Below, piece after piece: positions 62,408-64,000 of a DNA stretch of 64,000 nt. The notes beneath the pieces were generated by a model. That model was not told the DNA's origin. It did no database searches and saw only the letters and a program-made list of their open reading frames with translations. This DNA is from Adiantum capillus-veneris. Its lineage: Eukaryota > Streptophyta > Polypodiopsida > Polypodiales > Pteridaceae. The position numbers and the translations under genes are program-made. Position 1 is the first letter of the stretch. Every line of letters begins with the position of its first letter. Location: positions 151,120,293-151,184,292 of the forward strand of contig CM043958.1 of NCBI GenBank assembly GCA_014529385.2. Direction: 5' to 3'.

Positions 62408-63596
62408 TGTCACGTGACACATCCAACCCTATGTGTTCGTGGACAAGCTACAGCATGATCATGGTTTAGTCAGTCCAGTTAGTCTAGATTTAGAAGCGTT
62501 CTAGCACTTTTGTGAGTCTTTTCGCAGACCGTGCATGCCCAGACACTTAGTATAGATGCATATCCTTTGGTTGCACACAGCATGATCATAAGCATTCCCA
62601 TCAGAATCCTTCAGGGGAATTTTCCAGTGCATTTAGCCTATTTTCCCTATTTTTGATATTTTTCACTTATTATTTTTAGGTGACTTTTGTTGGAAAGTAG
62701 GTAGGGCAAATTGAGTAAGTTTGTATATAAGCAAACCTAAACTAGCACTAATTGGCAGAAGAGGCAGCAGGAGCACCACTGCTCAACAGGCAACTTCTCA
62801 GCAAGAACCCTTGGTGGCGGTTTCTCCTTTAAGCAAAGACTCCCTTCCCTAGTGTTTTTCATCAAGATCCATCTCCAGCATACCCTCAGCCTTGGCGCTT
62901 TTCCCTCCAAGCAAGCATCGCCAAAGATCCCTAGTTTGCTAGCGTTTTTCCTCCGAGAAGGCTTTGCAGCCCTGGCGTTTTTCAGAAGCCCTAGCATTTC
63001 CAGATTTGCACCCTCAACCATGGCGATTTTCAGCAGATGAAGACCAGCAGATTTCAGCCCTAAAGACCATCAGTTTCCAGCCATAAAGACCAACAGTTTT
63101 CAGCCATTAAGAACCAACCCATCTCAACGTTTTTGGTGCCAGACAAATCCAGCCATCAGCGTTTTTGGGATAGCAGTGAATCAGCGATAGATTTCAACCA
63201 CTAGCATGTTTGGATAGCAGTACCAAAGCAACAGAATTCAGCCCTTAGATCAGTCTTGTCATCCCCGTCGTCGACATCGACCTAGCCTAGATTTGCATCA
63301 ATCACATGCATTTTGTTTGTACCAGTTTGTGCAATCAATAGTAGACCACTCTCGCCGACGAGAGTGGGCCTTCGGAGGAGGGTTTACAACGTCTCTGGTG
63401 TCATATTCTCTTCTCTCTCTATCTCTCAGTCTCATACACTTGCACGTACAATGTTCATTCACTTTGTTTGTGATCATTGCACTCTCTCATTAAGAACGGA
63501 AGGCTCTCCCTTCCATAAGAACAAAAGGAACCTTGAGCACAGTTCGGAGCACTCATCTTTTGCAAAGTTCAAACATTCATTCCGCTGCACCTTACA
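62408..63596 (+). repeat. 5' LTR of an LTR retrotransposon leaving the right edge
   Basis: The right end is well placed: ...CTTACA followed by a tRNA-iMet primer site. TATATAAG at about 62724 is a plausible TATA box. The left end (TGTCACGTGACACATCC near 62408) is a guess from the TG rule. Between them lie repeated GCGTTTTT/CAGCC motifs and a 23-bp unit (AGACCANCAGTTTTCAGCCNTAA) three times in tandem at 63041-63109. Confidence 0.6.
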
Positions 63597-63597
63597 T

Positions 63598-63607
63598 TGG
63601 TATCAGA
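63598..63607 (+). promoter_or_regulatory. Primer binding site (tRNA-iMet) of the right-edge element
   Basis: TGGTATCAGA lies one base after the LTR end TTACA. It matches the initiator Met tRNA complement over ten bases. The internal leader then runs to the end of the window without a gene in view. The last ~45 bp are short (CTCAAGAAC)-type repeats. Confidence 0.72.
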
Positions 63608-64000
63608 TCTTTGGCAGTGTTTTGTATCACTCAAGGAAAGAACCAGAAGAATCACAAGATTTTTTTTTTGCTTGTTGAGGTCGCACGAACCCAAGTTCGC
63701 TTGGGCGTGGCGATTCCTAATCGTGTTTCTGAAGAGTGACAAGAAACCCAAGAAAGAAGGGCTTGTCTAGCCTCCCCTTGTGCCTCTTTTCACTCATTGA
63801 GAGTGGAATGTGCACTTAGCGGCCGGCCAATCGGTGTGAGGTGGCAAAAAGCAATCTTGGTGTGAGCGCAAGGCAGCCAAGGGGTGTGCCCGCGGAAAAG
63901 AGCAGAACTCGGGTGAAGAGAAGATCCTTCTCAAACACAGGTTGCAAGCGAAAGAAAACCTCAAGAACCTCAAGACCCTCAAGAACCCAAGAACCCAAGA

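Overview
The window looks like nuclear DNA from a land plant with a large, transposon-rich genome. A fern, lycophyte or bryophyte is possible, but the sequence alone does not settle it. Evidence for a plant is the chromodomain-bearing Ty3/gypsy elements, tRNA-iMet primer sites of the usual plant form, Ty1/copia fragments, and spliced exons of a plant-like REV3 gene. I see no bacterial genes, CRISPR arrays, rRNA genes or tRNA genes.

Layout. 1-6518: a decayed plus-strand chromovirus (A1) with an intact integrase-chromodomain frame, its gag split by a hAT-like MITE. 6519-14413: a minus-strand Ty1/copia element (C1), interrupted by A1 (next to 6519) and by a second Ty3/gypsy element (B1, ~7310-12654). 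A deletion has fused the B1 RNase H frame directly to the copia integrase. 14610-16930: truncated chromovirus A2 with a second candidate MITE in its leader. 16931-20470: degraded copia RNase H and a tandem pair of LTR-like units. 20699-24733: exons of REV3, the catalytic subunit of DNA polymerase zeta, on the plus strand. This is the only host gene recognised.

25182-61418: at least five minus-strand copies (L1-L5) of one LINE family, head to tail. L1 to L4 are separated by GA/TC, TA or CA/GA simple repeats. Later insertions sit inside the LINEs: complete element B2 (25509-33920, 5-bp duplication GAGAC), complete element B3 (43291-51959, ATCTC) and a solo LTR (52565-54413, CCTGG). 62408-63607 holds the 5' LTR and primer site of another LTR element that runs off the right edge.

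The chronology follows from nesting. LINEs landed next to, or carry, TC-type microsatellites. Family B retrotransposons then inserted into the LINEs and into the copia element. MITEs inserted into the chromoviruses. Most TE frames are broken. The longest open ones are A1 integrase, B1 gag-PR-RT, B2 pol, B3 RT-RH and integrase, and L2 ORF1. The main points for follow-up are the LINE-microsatellite array, the in-frame gypsy/copia fusion, the U12-type splice donor in REV3, the fold-back palindrome in B3, and the two MITEs with short palindromic repeats.
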